DNA of 64,000 bases from Staphylococcus haemolyticus (GTDB lineage Bacteria; Bacillota; Bacilli; Staphylococcales; Staphylococcaceae), in the NCBI RefSeq assembly GCF_006094395.1, contig NZ_CP035291.1, forward strand, positions 2,108,001 to 2,172,000. Direction: 5' to 3'. The position numbers were made by a program, and so were the translations under genes. Below the pieces are notes generated by a model. It was not told the origin of the DNA and ran no database searches. It saw only the letters and a program-made list of their open reading frames with translations. Numbering within the stretch: the stretch's first letter is position 1; each line of letters begins with the position of its first letter. Below, one piece after another: positions 54,521 to 63,354 of this stretch.

Positions 54521-56689
54521 TTATGAATTTTTCTCAATATCATTATAAATATAATCACCAATATATTGAGATGCTTTTCCATTTTCTATAGAACAAAAAT
54601 CATTATAAAATGCTTCTATCTTATCTTGATATTTCACTTTATGTTGATCAATTTGTTTTAACTCTTCAGCTAATTTAAACTCGTCTGTAATGATTTCACC
54701 TGGTAGGTCGTTCATGTAATCCATGTAGAAACCACGAAGTCCTTTATCATATTTTTCTATATCGTATGCAAAGAAAAATTGTGGACGCTTCAAGATACCA
54801 AAGTCAAACATAACAGAAGAATAATCAGTAATTAATGCATCAGAAATTAAGTATAACTCCGAAATGTCGTTATAATTTGATACATCAATTGCAAAGTCAT
54901 CATATCCATGTAAATCTAAAGCATTAGCAATTAGATAATGCATTCTTAATAAGATGACATACTCATCTCCTATTTCTTTTTGAAGATTAGCTAAATTAAT
55001 TTTCAAATCAAATAAGTATTGTCCCTTTTTCACAAACTCATCGTCTCTCCAAGTTGGAGCATACATGATAACTTTCTTATCTGCAGGTAAATTCAAGTCA
55101 CGCTTAATTTGTTCAATATATTCAGTGTCATTTTGACGGTTAACTAATACATCATTTCTCGGATAACCAATCTCCCAAATACGGTCTTCATCCATCCAAA
55201 ATGCAGATTTAAAAATATCAGAAGAGTATCTATTTGGTGATACTAAGCGATCCCAACGTGATGCTTCAGCATAGAAGTTCTTCTTATAGTTTGCAGTTGT
55301 CGTGCCAGGCATTCTAACCACTTTCATATCATTAGCTAAACGTTTTAATGGTGTTCCATGCCAAGTTTGGATATACATTTGATTCTCTTTTTTATTTAAA
55401 TATAAAGGTAATCTAGCATTTGTAACCCAATATTTCGCTTTAGCATAGGCATCATAATAAGCTTGAGATCCCTTTTTAACTTTAGTAGCATTACCTGGAA
55501 TATTGTTATTTTCTGGTTTTGAAAAGACCCAAATATAATTTAAATGAGGATAATGTTTTTGCATGTATTCATAAATATATTTAGGACTATCGCTATAATT
55601 TTTACCACCAAACGCTTCAAATACAATTGTGTTCGGGTCAACTAAGTCTTCATTATCACTCAGTTGATATTTTGAGCGTTCTTTCATCTTGCTATTTAAC
55701 ACAATATTTTTAACTAAACGTGTTTTATTACGTAAGTCATTAACATATTTGGCATTTTCAACATCATCCATTGATAAGAATAATATTTCTAAATTATATA
55801 ATACTTTCCCATCTTTTAGGATGTTCCATTTTAAAGCTTTAACAATTTTAATAAGCGCATCTTCAAGTGACACATATCGAGATTTTATATCTCTAAGTGC
55901 AGGATCAAATCCACTTTTAATTTCATTTTTCATTCGTTGAATGAGAAAATTTTTAATTCGCTTATCATTCGTTCTTTGCATAGCATCAAAGAAACTATTA
56001 ACATGATCTTCAAATTTATTTGTAAAATCTTGATCACTTAATGTATTACCATAAAATGGATCGTATACCTCACCACGATAATAGAATGGGAAGTTGGTAA
56101 TTCTAACAAAACGCTCCGCATATTTTAAATACTCAAGCACAAATGACGTATCTGCATAAATATCTAATGATTCATTAAATTGAATCTGATGCGCTTTAAT
56201 AATGGCATTTTTAAATAGAATATTACATGCTGATTCTTTTCTCAAAATTGCATTTGGACTTTTTTGATGAGAAGCATATTGCAAACGTACTTTATCTTTA
56301 TCTACATACTGTGGTCGTTGACTTCTAAATTTATGAATTGGTGCAATCAGTGTATCTAAACCATTCACATGTTGAAGATAGTAATCAACAGCATATGAGG
56401 CCAATTGATCATCGGCATCTAGGAATAGTACGTATTGACCATGTGCTTGTTCCAAAGCTACATTTCGTGCATGTGCGTGTCCAGTATTCTCTTGCAATTG
56501 AATGAAGTGAACGTCTTTATCATATGATTTTAATGCTTCTTGTAAGATTTCTGTTGAGCGATCAGTTGAACCATCATCGACAACAATAATGTCAAAATCT
56601 TGATTTCTCTGGCTTTTTAAACTGTGAATACACTCACTAATATAATCTTCATTATTAAAATACGTAATAATAATCGATAATTTATTCAA
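54521..56689 (-). CDS. Glycosyltransferase family 2 / CDP-glycerol glycerophosphotransferase fusion (TagF-like)
   Basis: 722 residues from TTG 56689 (GGAGAG 7 bp upstream). N-terminal GT2 domain (1 to about 230): IIITYFNNEDYISECI, VVDDGSTDRSTEIL and DADDQ as the DXD. C-terminal TagB/TagF domain (from about 345): FEAFGGKNYSDSPKYIYEYM, the catalytic WHGTPLKRLA and MYAPTWRDDEF, ITDYSSVMFDF. The second domain transfers glycerol phosphate from CDP-glycerol to a growing teichoic acid chain; the first probably adds a sugar. It is not in the tagD-X-B cluster and forms a pair with the broken tagE-like gene 20 bp upstream. Confidence 0.85.
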   Translation of the reverse strand: MNKLSIIITYFNNEDYISECIHSLKSQRNQDFDIIVVDDGSTDRSTEILQEALKSYDKDVHFIQLQENTGHAHARNVALEQAHGQYVLFLDADDQLASYAVDYYLQHVNGLDTLIAPIHKFRSQRPQYVDKDKVRLQYASHQKSPNAILRKESACNILFKNAIIKAHQIQFNESLDIYADTSFVLEYLKYAERFVRITNFPFYYRGEVYDPFYGNTLSDQDFTNKFEDHVNSFFDAMQRTNDKRIKNFLIQRMKNEIKSGFDPALRDIKSRYVSLEDALIKIVKALKWNILKDGKVLYNLEILFLSMDDVENAKYVNDLRNKTRLVKNIVLNSKMKERSKYQLSDNEDLVDPNTIVFEAFGGKNYSDSPKYIYEYMQKHYPHLNYIWVFSKPENNNIPGNATKVKKGSQAYYDAYAKAKYWVTNARLPLYLNKKENQMYIQTWHGTPLKRLANDMKVVRMPGTTTANYKKNFYAEASRWDRLVSPNRYSSDIFKSAFWMDEDRIWEIGYPRNDVLVNRQNDTEYIEQIKRDLNLPADKKVIMYAPTWRDDEFVKKGQYLFDLKINLANLQKEIGDEYVILLRMHYLIANALDLHGYDDFAIDVSNYNDISELYLISDALITDYSSVMFDFGILKRPQFFFAYDIEKYDKGLRGFYMDYMNDLPGEIITDEFKLAEELKQIDQHKVKYQDKIEAFYNDFCSIENGKASQYIGDYIYNDIEKNS

Positions 56690-56709
56690 TATATTTCTCT
56701 CCAATTTTT

Positions 56710-58209
56710 CTATTTATTCTCCGCATGTGTAACGTCATCGATGAGTGATTGATAATTGTTTGATGCTTGTTCTACACTAAATTTTTCACTTAATTTTACA
56801 TCTTTGAAATGAATATTTCTAGCCATTTCCATTGTATCCGCAAACCCTTCGATGTCATCTTTTTTCACAAGTATACCATTTTCATGATTAGTAATTAACT
56901 CACTCGGTCCATAACGAACGTTATATGAGATAACAGGGCAACCATAGTTAATACTTTCCATAATCGATAACCCAAAGCCTTCATACCGACTTGTCAATAA
57001 TGAAGCTATCACTTTTGAAAAGACTTCTTTAGGATGATTAGTGTGTCCTTTGAATATTACTTTATCTTCAAGTTGAAGTGTTTTAACCAATTGCTTCAAT
57101 GTGTTTAAATTACCCTCTTTATCTTTTCCATATACAAGCAACTTAGATGAATAACCTTTTTTCAAATAAATATCAAACGCTTTAATAATATGATCAATTT
57201 GTTTTTCTTGAGCCAATCTACCAATAAAGCAAAATTGATCTTCAACCTCATCTCGACGATTCGATTGCGCTATGCTGACAAAATGAGGTATGACTTCTAT
57301 TTTATTATCATCTATGCCAAACTGTGATTGAATATCATGTTTTTGGTATTCTATTAAAACTATATATTTATCGATTATTTCTTGTTTATCAAATGCTAAT
57401 TTATATGAATGACGAACTTTATTACCTTGTATATGATTGCTATGAAACATTAATATGCGCTTAATGTCATTTTCGCAATCAATCAATGGTCTGTCGAGTA
57501 AGCGTGCATCATTAAATACAACACTTCCATTAGGTAAAACATGATTATAATAATAAGTAAATAGAGCTTTTTCATTATTAAAGGTGCGCGTCTCACCACG
57601 CTTTGTTAAATGTTCAATATCAATCAATTTGTTCTCTTCATCATTCGTAAAATGTTTCTTTAAATACACGTCACCCTTTTTATCATAATATTCTTCCTTT
57701 GTTTTGATTGCCGTTACATCATCAAAATAATCAATCTTATGTAATCTGCCATTTAACGTGAATGCCTTACGTTTAGATACCTTTTGTGAATTAGGATTGA
57801 TTGTATCTTCAAACTTCATAATCTGTTTGTTCGCATAGTATTTGCGAAATAATACATGAACATTATCTTTATAATATTTAACGTTATCCCCTTCTTGAAT
57901 GGCCTCTAATCCACGTATCTTAACTTTAGTTTGAATTGGTAACTTTCTAAATAATTTGGGTTCAACAGGTTACTCTAGTAGATTATAATTCGCAAGCCAA
58001 TCGTATAAGTTGTCTAATTTTGTATTCTCAGTTATTAATTCTTTATTTCTAAAAATTCGATATACATTTTTATAATTAGCGTTATAGTTAGTCGTTAGAA
58101 TTGTAGAAATTTCTCCCAATTGAGTTTCTAAAAACTTTACTCTATGTAACAAAGATTTTGTCCTTCCACCATGTGTAGGAGGTAAAGTGGAAGTTATTGT
58201 ATATAACAT
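56710..58209 (-). pseudogene. TagE-like teichoic acid glycosyltransferase gene interrupted by one stop codon
   Basis: Read on the minus strand from ATG 58209 (TTGGAGC upstream) the frame runs to 56710, about 499 codons, broken only by TAA at 57972-57970, codon 80. Before it: the typical TagE start TSTLPPTHGGRTKSLLHR. After it the same frame continues at once with PVEPKLFRKLPIQTK and on to the GT4 catalytic region (RYEGFGLSIMESINYGCP, EX7E motif, about residue 430). The downstream part could start again at ATG 57819 (369 residues), but it would lack the N-terminal acceptor domain and has no clear ribosome site. The intact enzyme would glucosylate poly(glycerol phosphate). CAA to TAA is one simple origin. 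Confidence 0.88.
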
Positions 58210-58337
58210 AATTATGCTCCAATCTTAAGTTTTAAAGTGTGAGTCTGTATACTCACATACGTCATTTAATTATTGATGATTATTTCACAATTAACTACAT
58301 AAGACAAAACATATATTTCATTTTTCTTTTTAAAAAA

Positions 58338-58367
58338 GTAGTTGGAACAAACTTAAGTTCCAACTAC
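58338..58367 (-). terminator. abcA terminator
   Basis: GTAGTTGGAAC (58338-58348) and GTTCCAACTAC (58357-58367), perfect; on the minus strand T-rich sequence follows. Confidence 0.8.
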
Positions 58368-58377
58368 CTAATATTCA

Positions 58378-60105
58378 TTACTCGGTTAAATTTTGAGTAG
58401 TAACAAACTGATGGTATTTTTCGTGATTTTGCATTAATTCAGCATGTGTACCTTCACCCGTTACCTTACCTTGATCTAGGAAAATGATTTTACCTGCTTT
58501 TTTTATAGTTGAGAGACGATGTGCAATAACAATAGTTGTTCTTCCTTCCATAAGAATTTCTAATGCCTCTTGGATTTTTTGTTCGCTCTCACTATCTAAA
58601 TTTGCGGTAGCTTCATCTAATAATAAAATATCAGGATTTTTCACAAAACTGCGTGCAATATCGATACGTTGTCTTTGACCTCCAGATAACTTCAGACCAC
58701 GTTCACCTACTAACGTGTCATAGCCATCATCAAACTGCATAATAAAGTCGTGACAATTCGCTAACTTAGCATACTTAACCAATTCCTCATCCGACACTTC
58801 ACGGTTTATACCATATAAAATATTGTCACGTATCGTACCACTCATCATAGAATTCGATTGCATTACATAACCAATCTTGTTTCGCCAATTCGTAATTGGA
58901 ACATCATAAATACTTTGCGTTCCATATTTAATATCTCCAGATTCAATGTCATACATACGTTCAATCAAATTAAAAATTGTACTTTTTCCTGAACCCGACG
59001 GACCAACAAACGCGCTCACCTCTCCTTGAGGTATACGGAAAGATACGTTACTAAGAATAGTTTTAATATCATATTTAAAATCAACATTTTCAAATGACAA
59101 TTCGCCATCGTAAATTGAGATATCTTCTATAGGTTGTAAATCTTCCATTGGTTCAATAGGTTCTTGCATAATTTCAAAGATTCTACTACTCGCCCCAACT
59201 GCCTTTTTATAATCCGTGACTAATGTTGAAAGATTCATTAAAGGCATCGATAATTGCATCACATAAAAAATCATCGCAATTAACGCACCAGCTGTTATCG
59301 CACCTGTAGCTATTCTAATAGCACCAAAACCTAATATAACCGCAATCATTAATAACATAATCACACTTGAAATGGGTTGAATGACAGCTGTAATTTTTGC
59401 TTGTCGCAGACCTAAATTATAAATTTCACGTAAATTACTATGAGCGTTGTTTAATTCTTGTCTTTCTGTATTCGATACTTTTACTAATCGCATCTCAGTT
59501 AACACACGACCTAGCAATCCACTAAAGTTAGCGATTTCAGTTTGCGTATTCATTGATATTTTTTGCATTTTGCGACCTAATGGAATCATTATTGCCATAA
59601 ATATCGGAATTGCAATAAATGTTAATAATGTCATTTGCCAGTCCATAATGAACAACATAACTATGGATCCAATGAGTGTAATTACTGCGGGAAGTAATTG
59701 TGGCAATTTCTGTGAAATAAATTCATTTATAACTTTAGTATCGTCTGTCAAACGACTCATTAACTGCCCACTTTCATTCTTATCGAAAAAAGGCATTTTT
59801 AATTTAATGATATGTTCCCAAAGTATTGATCGAATATCGTAAATCATTTTTTCACCAATTTTACTTAGTAGATAAATACCAATACCACTTAGTAGTGCAT
59901 TAGCTATAAATATTCCTGCAAATAAAAGAACGATATTCCAGTTGATAGTACTTGTTGAGAATTTATCAACTAATCGTCCGGTAAATAGCGGAATTAACAG
60001 ACCACTAATACTCCCTAGCGAAGAAATAATGATTGCCGCAATAATCAGTCCATATGGCCACGACAATCGTTTAAATAAGAAAAATAACGGATTTTGTCCT
60101 TTCAT
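58378..60105 (-). CDS. abcA: AbcA multidrug/peptide ABC exporter
   Basis: 575 residues, single-chain homodimeric exporter: six-helix membrane domain (about 15-315) and ATPase with Walker A GPSGSGKST, signature KLSGGQRQRIDIARSF, Walker B DILLLDEATANLDSES and H-loop VIAHRLST. In S. aureus AbcA exports beta-lactams, dyes and phenol-soluble modulins, is set divergent to pbp4 and is controlled by MgrA and NorG. The same layout is seen here. AAAGAGG ribosome site. Intact. Confidence 0.92.
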   Translation of the reverse strand: MKGQNPLFFLFKRLSWPYGLIIAAIIISSLGSISGLLIPLFTGRLVDKFSTSTINWNIVLLFAGIFIANALLSGIGIYLLSKIGEKMIYDIRSILWEHIIKLKMPFFDKNESGQLMSRLTDDTKVINEFISQKLPQLLPAVITLIGSIVMLFIMDWQMTLLTFIAIPIFMAIMIPLGRKMQKISMNTQTEIANFSGLLGRVLTEMRLVKVSNTERQELNNAHSNLREIYNLGLRQAKITAVIQPISSVIMLLMIAVILGFGAIRIATGAITAGALIAMIFYVMQLSMPLMNLSTLVTDYKKAVGASSRIFEIMQEPIEPMEDLQPIEDISIYDGELSFENVDFKYDIKTILSNVSFRIPQGEVSAFVGPSGSGKSTIFNLIERMYDIESGDIKYGTQSIYDVPITNWRNKIGYVMQSNSMMSGTIRDNILYGINREVSDEELVKYAKLANCHDFIMQFDDGYDTLVGERGLKLSGGQRQRIDIARSFVKNPDILLLDEATANLDSESEQKIQEALEILMEGRTTIVIAHRLSTIKKAGKIIFLDQGKVTGEGTHAELMQNHEKYHQFVTTQNLTE

Positions 60106-60245
60106 AAATTAGCCCTCTTTTTATATTCATTTTAAAATTTTAATTATCTTATTTTCCAAGTATAAAGCTTTAACAAATAAATTCATATTATCAAATTTAT
60201 ATGATAAAATATTTTAGTTGAAATTTTGAAAAAGGAAAGATAAGA
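60106..60245. promoter_or_regulatory. Shared abcA-pbp4 divergent promoter region
   Basis: 140 bp between divergent starts, AT-rich, ending in the pbp4 ribosome site AAAGGAAAGA. In S. aureus this spacer carries overlapping promoters for both genes. I cannot fix the individual -10/-35 boxes with confidence. Confidence 0.6.
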
Positions 60246-61538
60246 ATGAAACGAAGCTTAATAATTACCTTTGCTCTACTTTTAACCATTGTTATTATAG
60301 CACCTAACTCCTACGCTTCCGAATATGAACCAACACCTACTGAAATTGCTAGACAATATGGTTACCCGAATGTAACAGATGCCTATCAACCTGAAGGTAG
60401 CATAAATGTAAGTCAAACCGGGCAAATTTTGTACGACTATCAATCTAACCAAAAATGGTACCCCGCTTCAATGACGAAGCTAATGACAATGTATCTTACA
60501 CTTGAAGCCGTGAATAAAGGTGAGCTTTCTTTAAATGACAAAGTACATATTACGGACAAGCATTATCGCATGTCAACTTTACCAGAATTAAGTAATACGA
60601 AATTATATGCTGGTGAAACATATACAATTAGCGAGCTACTCCAAATTACAGTTTCTAACTCAAGTAACGCTGCAGCTTTAATTTTAGCTGATGAGGTTTC
60701 GGGAAATGTGAATGATTTTACTGATTTAATGAATAAGAAAGCTAAAGCATTAGGCATGTCAAACACCCATTTCGTAAACCCAACAGGTGCTGAAAACAAG
60801 CAATTAAAAGAATTTGCGCCATCAAAATATAAAAACCAAGACAATACTACTTCCACTGCGAAAGACTTTGCAATTCTAGATCACCATGTCATCAAAGAGA
60901 CTCCTAAGATATTACATTTCACTAAACAACTTGCTCCTACACAACACGGTGTCACATATTATACATTCAATCATTCATTAGAAGGAGCCAAAATGAGTTT
61001 GCTAGGTACAGATGGTTTAAAGACTGGCTCAAGTGATGTTGCAGATTATAATCACACGATTACAACTAAACGTAACAACTTCCGCATTAACCAAGTTATT
61101 ATGGGAGCAGGAGATTACGTGAATTTAGGTGGAGAAAAGCAACGTAATATGATGGGAAATGCCATGATGAATCGTTCTTTCGATCAATACAGTTATAAAA
61201 AGGTACTTTCAAAAGGCACACATAAAATCAATGGCAAAAAATACTATGTCAAAGATAACTTATATGATGTAGTACCTGAAGGTATGAATAAAAAAGATTA
61301 TAAATTTATCGTTAAAGATGGTTCAATTCATCTTGACTACAATCGCCAATTTCTTACAAAAGATGATGGACCTCCAAAAGTTGAAGTAACGAAACCTCTA
61401 TTGCACAAAGCAAATACCATTGCTCAAACGACGTGGAAAGAGCATCCAGTGGTTACCTTTGTCGCATTAGCCTTATTAGCAATTGCATTTATACTTATTG
61501 TACGTTCATTTATTCATTTATTATTTAAACGTAAATAA
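60246..61538 (+). CDS. pbp4: Penicillin-binding protein 4 (D,D-carboxypeptidase/transpeptidase)
   Basis: 430 residues, one short of S. aureus PBP4. Signal peptide (cut near NSYAS, residue 25), catalytic Ser75 in SMTK (75-78), SSN (139-141) and KTG (259-261), a C-terminal beta domain and a membrane anchor (about 402-424) with RKR tail. PBP4 makes highly cross-linked peptidoglycan, and promoter or active-site changes in S. aureus give beta-lactam resistance; no unusual active-site change is visible here. Confidence 0.95.
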   Translation: MKRSLIITFALLLTIVIIAPNSYASEYEPTPTEIARQYGYPNVTDAYQPEGSINVSQTGQILYDYQSNQKWYPASMTKLMTMYLTLEAVNKGELSLNDKVHITDKHYRMSTLPELSNTKLYAGETYTISELLQITVSNSSNAAALILADEVSGNVNDFTDLMNKKAKALGMSNTHFVNPTGAENKQLKEFAPSKYKNQDNTTSTAKDFAILDHHVIKETPKILHFTKQLAPTQHGVTYYTFNHSLEGAKMSLLGTDGLKTGSSDVADYNHTITTKRNNFRINQVIMGAGDYVNLGGEKQRNMMGNAMMNRSFDQYSYKKVLSKGTHKINGKKYYVKDNLYDVVPEGMNKKDYKFIVKDGSIHLDYNRQFLTKDDGPPKVEVTKPLLHKANTIAQTTWKEHPVVTFVALALLAIAFILIVRSFIHLLFKRK

Positions 61539-61602
61539 AGTGATTGATAACTCTTTAGCTATATAGCAACAATATCTTTTACTTTCAGTATTAATATAAG
61601 GA

Positions 61603-61626
61603 ACCTAAGTGCTATGTCACTTAGGT
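61603..61626 (+). terminator. Hairpin after pbp4
   Basis: ACCTAAGTG (61603-61611) and CACTTAGGT (61618-61626), perfect, but without a strong U run. An AGAAATTCT/AGAATTTCT hairpin follows at once. Could be processing signals or part of an unannotated transcript. Confidence 0.4.
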
Positions 61627-61723
61627 AAGAAATTCTAAAATGTAAAACAATTAAGAATTTCTTTAAAGAACTGCTATAGAGACGTCACCTCAGGAACGCG
61701 AAACAACTTAAGTTAAACAAAGA

Positions 61724-61760
61724 AGCCAGCAAATGAATTCATAAAATTCATTTGCTGGCT
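61724..61760. terminator. Bidirectional terminator between pbp4 and tagD
   Basis: Perfect 16-bp stem AGCCAGCAAATGAATT (61724-61739) with its complement (61745-61760); short A and T runs on the outer sides. Confidence 0.85.
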
Positions 61761-61792
61761 CTTTTGATAGGATTAAGACCTTATATTTTTAA

Positions 61793-62191
61793 TTATTTAG
61801 AGTCTTTGCCATATAATTCTTGTTTAATCTTAGTTGTTGAAATACCTTCAGTACGTTTTAAGTATACGACTTCACATTTATCTTTTAAGAAGTCGAATTC
61901 ACCTTCCCAGTCATGTCCCATTACAAAGACATCTACCTCAAAGCGATCCACGTCGATTTCTTTTTGACCCCAATCATTCTCAGGAATAACTAAATCAACA
62001 TAACGAATTGATTCTAACATCATTTTACGTTGTTCATAATCATAATATGACTTTTTATTCTTAATTTGATTGAATTCATCTGAAGATAAAGCAACAATTA
62101 AATAATCGCCCATTTCACGCGCTCTTCTTAGTAATTCAATATGACCATAGTGTAATAAGTCATAAGTACCATAAGTAATAACTCTTCTCAT
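61793..62191 (-). CDS. tagD: Glycerol-3-phosphate cytidylyltransferase
   Basis: 132 residues. Makes CDP-glycerol from CTP and glycerol 3-phosphate, the building block for wall teichoic acid linkage unit and chain. Seen: HxGH nucleotidyl-transfer motif HYGH (14-17) in GTYDLLHYGHIELL and RTEGISTTKI near residue 113. AAGGAGA ribosome site. 98 bp after tagX. TarD in S. aureus nomenclature. Confidence 0.96.
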   Translation of the reverse strand: MRRVITYGTYDLLHYGHIELLRRAREMGDYLIVALSSDEFNQIKNKKSYYDYEQRKMMLESIRYVDLVIPENDWGQKEIDVDRFEVDVFVMGHDWEGEFDFLKDKCEVVYLKRTEGISTTKIKQELYGKDSK

Positions 62192-62289
62192 AAACGCTAT
62201 CTCCTTAACATAGTTTTTAACATTTTTTCATAATCTTAATTTAGCATAAATAAAATTTACATACCATTAATTTTATAAGTTATACTACA

Positions 62290-63354
62290 CTATCTCTTTA
62301 AAGTACGCTTAACTAACTGTTTACTGCTAAATGCAAATTTTTTGGGCATAACTTGTGCTTGAAAACGAAAGTATCCTGGTCTTCCAATACCAACATCGAT
62401 AAGCGTTTGACGCCACTTCTCGTAAGTGTCACGTGTCCAATTTTTTGCACCTTGCTCAACTGCTTGAATGATTCTAAACAACGCATCGCCTGAGTAGTTC
62501 GTATGTTGCATATCTTTAATGTAATGCGTGACCTTATCAATAAATTCAGGTGTAACTTTACTACATTTTAATAAATAAGATTGAATAAGATAACTAACAA
62601 TTAAATCATCCATTCGATAACTATAGTATGCTTTCTCATTTGTTAAAAGTAGCATTTCCATGACGCGCTGACGTACTCGTCGAGCATCTTCAATATAAGA
62701 TATAAATGTATCAGCTCGTTTATCTGTGATTGAACCTTCTTGCTCATTATAGCCATATATAATGAGTGGTAGTAATTGGATATCGCGTGCTGTTAAATAA
62801 GCTCGTGTGACAAAGGTATGCTCTTCACAAAACACAACGTCTTCATCAAAACGTAATGCACTAAATTTAGAATTAAATAATTTTCCACCAGGCCCAATAG
62901 ATTGTAAAATTTCAGGCGCTTCAGCTAAAGATACTAGTGATTCACGATTTATTTCCTCATGGGTCGGTATAATTTTCCAATCTCCTTGGACACCTCTACC
63001 AATTTGACCAATGACGATATCAACCTCTTGATTACGTTCATAGTAATCTATCATCTTATCTAGTCTACCCGGTAAAAATTGATCATCTGCATCTAAAAAC
63101 ATAAATGCTTCAACATCATCAGACATTGCAGCTAATCCAAAATTTCTACTTGCTGCTGCACCTTGATTATCTTGATTGTAAATCATGATATTTTTAACTT
63201 CTTTTTGTAATTGAGTGAGCTCATGTCTTGAATGGTCTGTAGAACCATCATTTACGCAAATGATTTCAACCTCATGTGTTGTATCGATAGATTTGATTGC
63301 TCTACGTATTGTCTTTTCTGCATTATATACAGGTATTATGATAGCTATTTTCAT
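62290..63354 (-). CDS. tagX: TagX glycosyltransferase
   Basis: 354 residues, GT2 fold: IIIPVYNAEKTIRRAIKSI, ICVNDGSTDHSRHEL and the DXD-containing MFLDADDQFLPGRLDKM. Member of the staphylococcal teichoic acid cluster between tagB and tagD. Its exact reaction is unsettled; it is not the well-defined TagA. Overlaps tagB by 4 bp (ATGA). Confidence 0.9.
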   Translation of the reverse strand: MKIAIIIPVYNAEKTIRRAIKSIDTTHEVEIICVNDGSTDHSRHELTQLQKEVKNIMIYNQDNQGAAASRNFGLAAMSDDVEAFMFLDADDQFLPGRLDKMIDYYERNQEVDIVIGQIGRGVQGDWKIIPTHEEINRESLVSLAEAPEILQSIGPGGKLFNSKFSALRFDEDVVFCEEHTFVTRAYLTARDIQLLPLIIYGYNEQEGSITDKRADTFISYIEDARRVRQRVMEMLLLTNEKAYYSYRMDDLIVSYLIQSYLLKCSKVTPEFIDKVTHYIKDMQHTNYSGDALFRIIQAVEQGAKNWTRDTYEKWRQTLIDVGIGRPGYFRFQAQVMPKKFAFSSKQLVKRTLKR

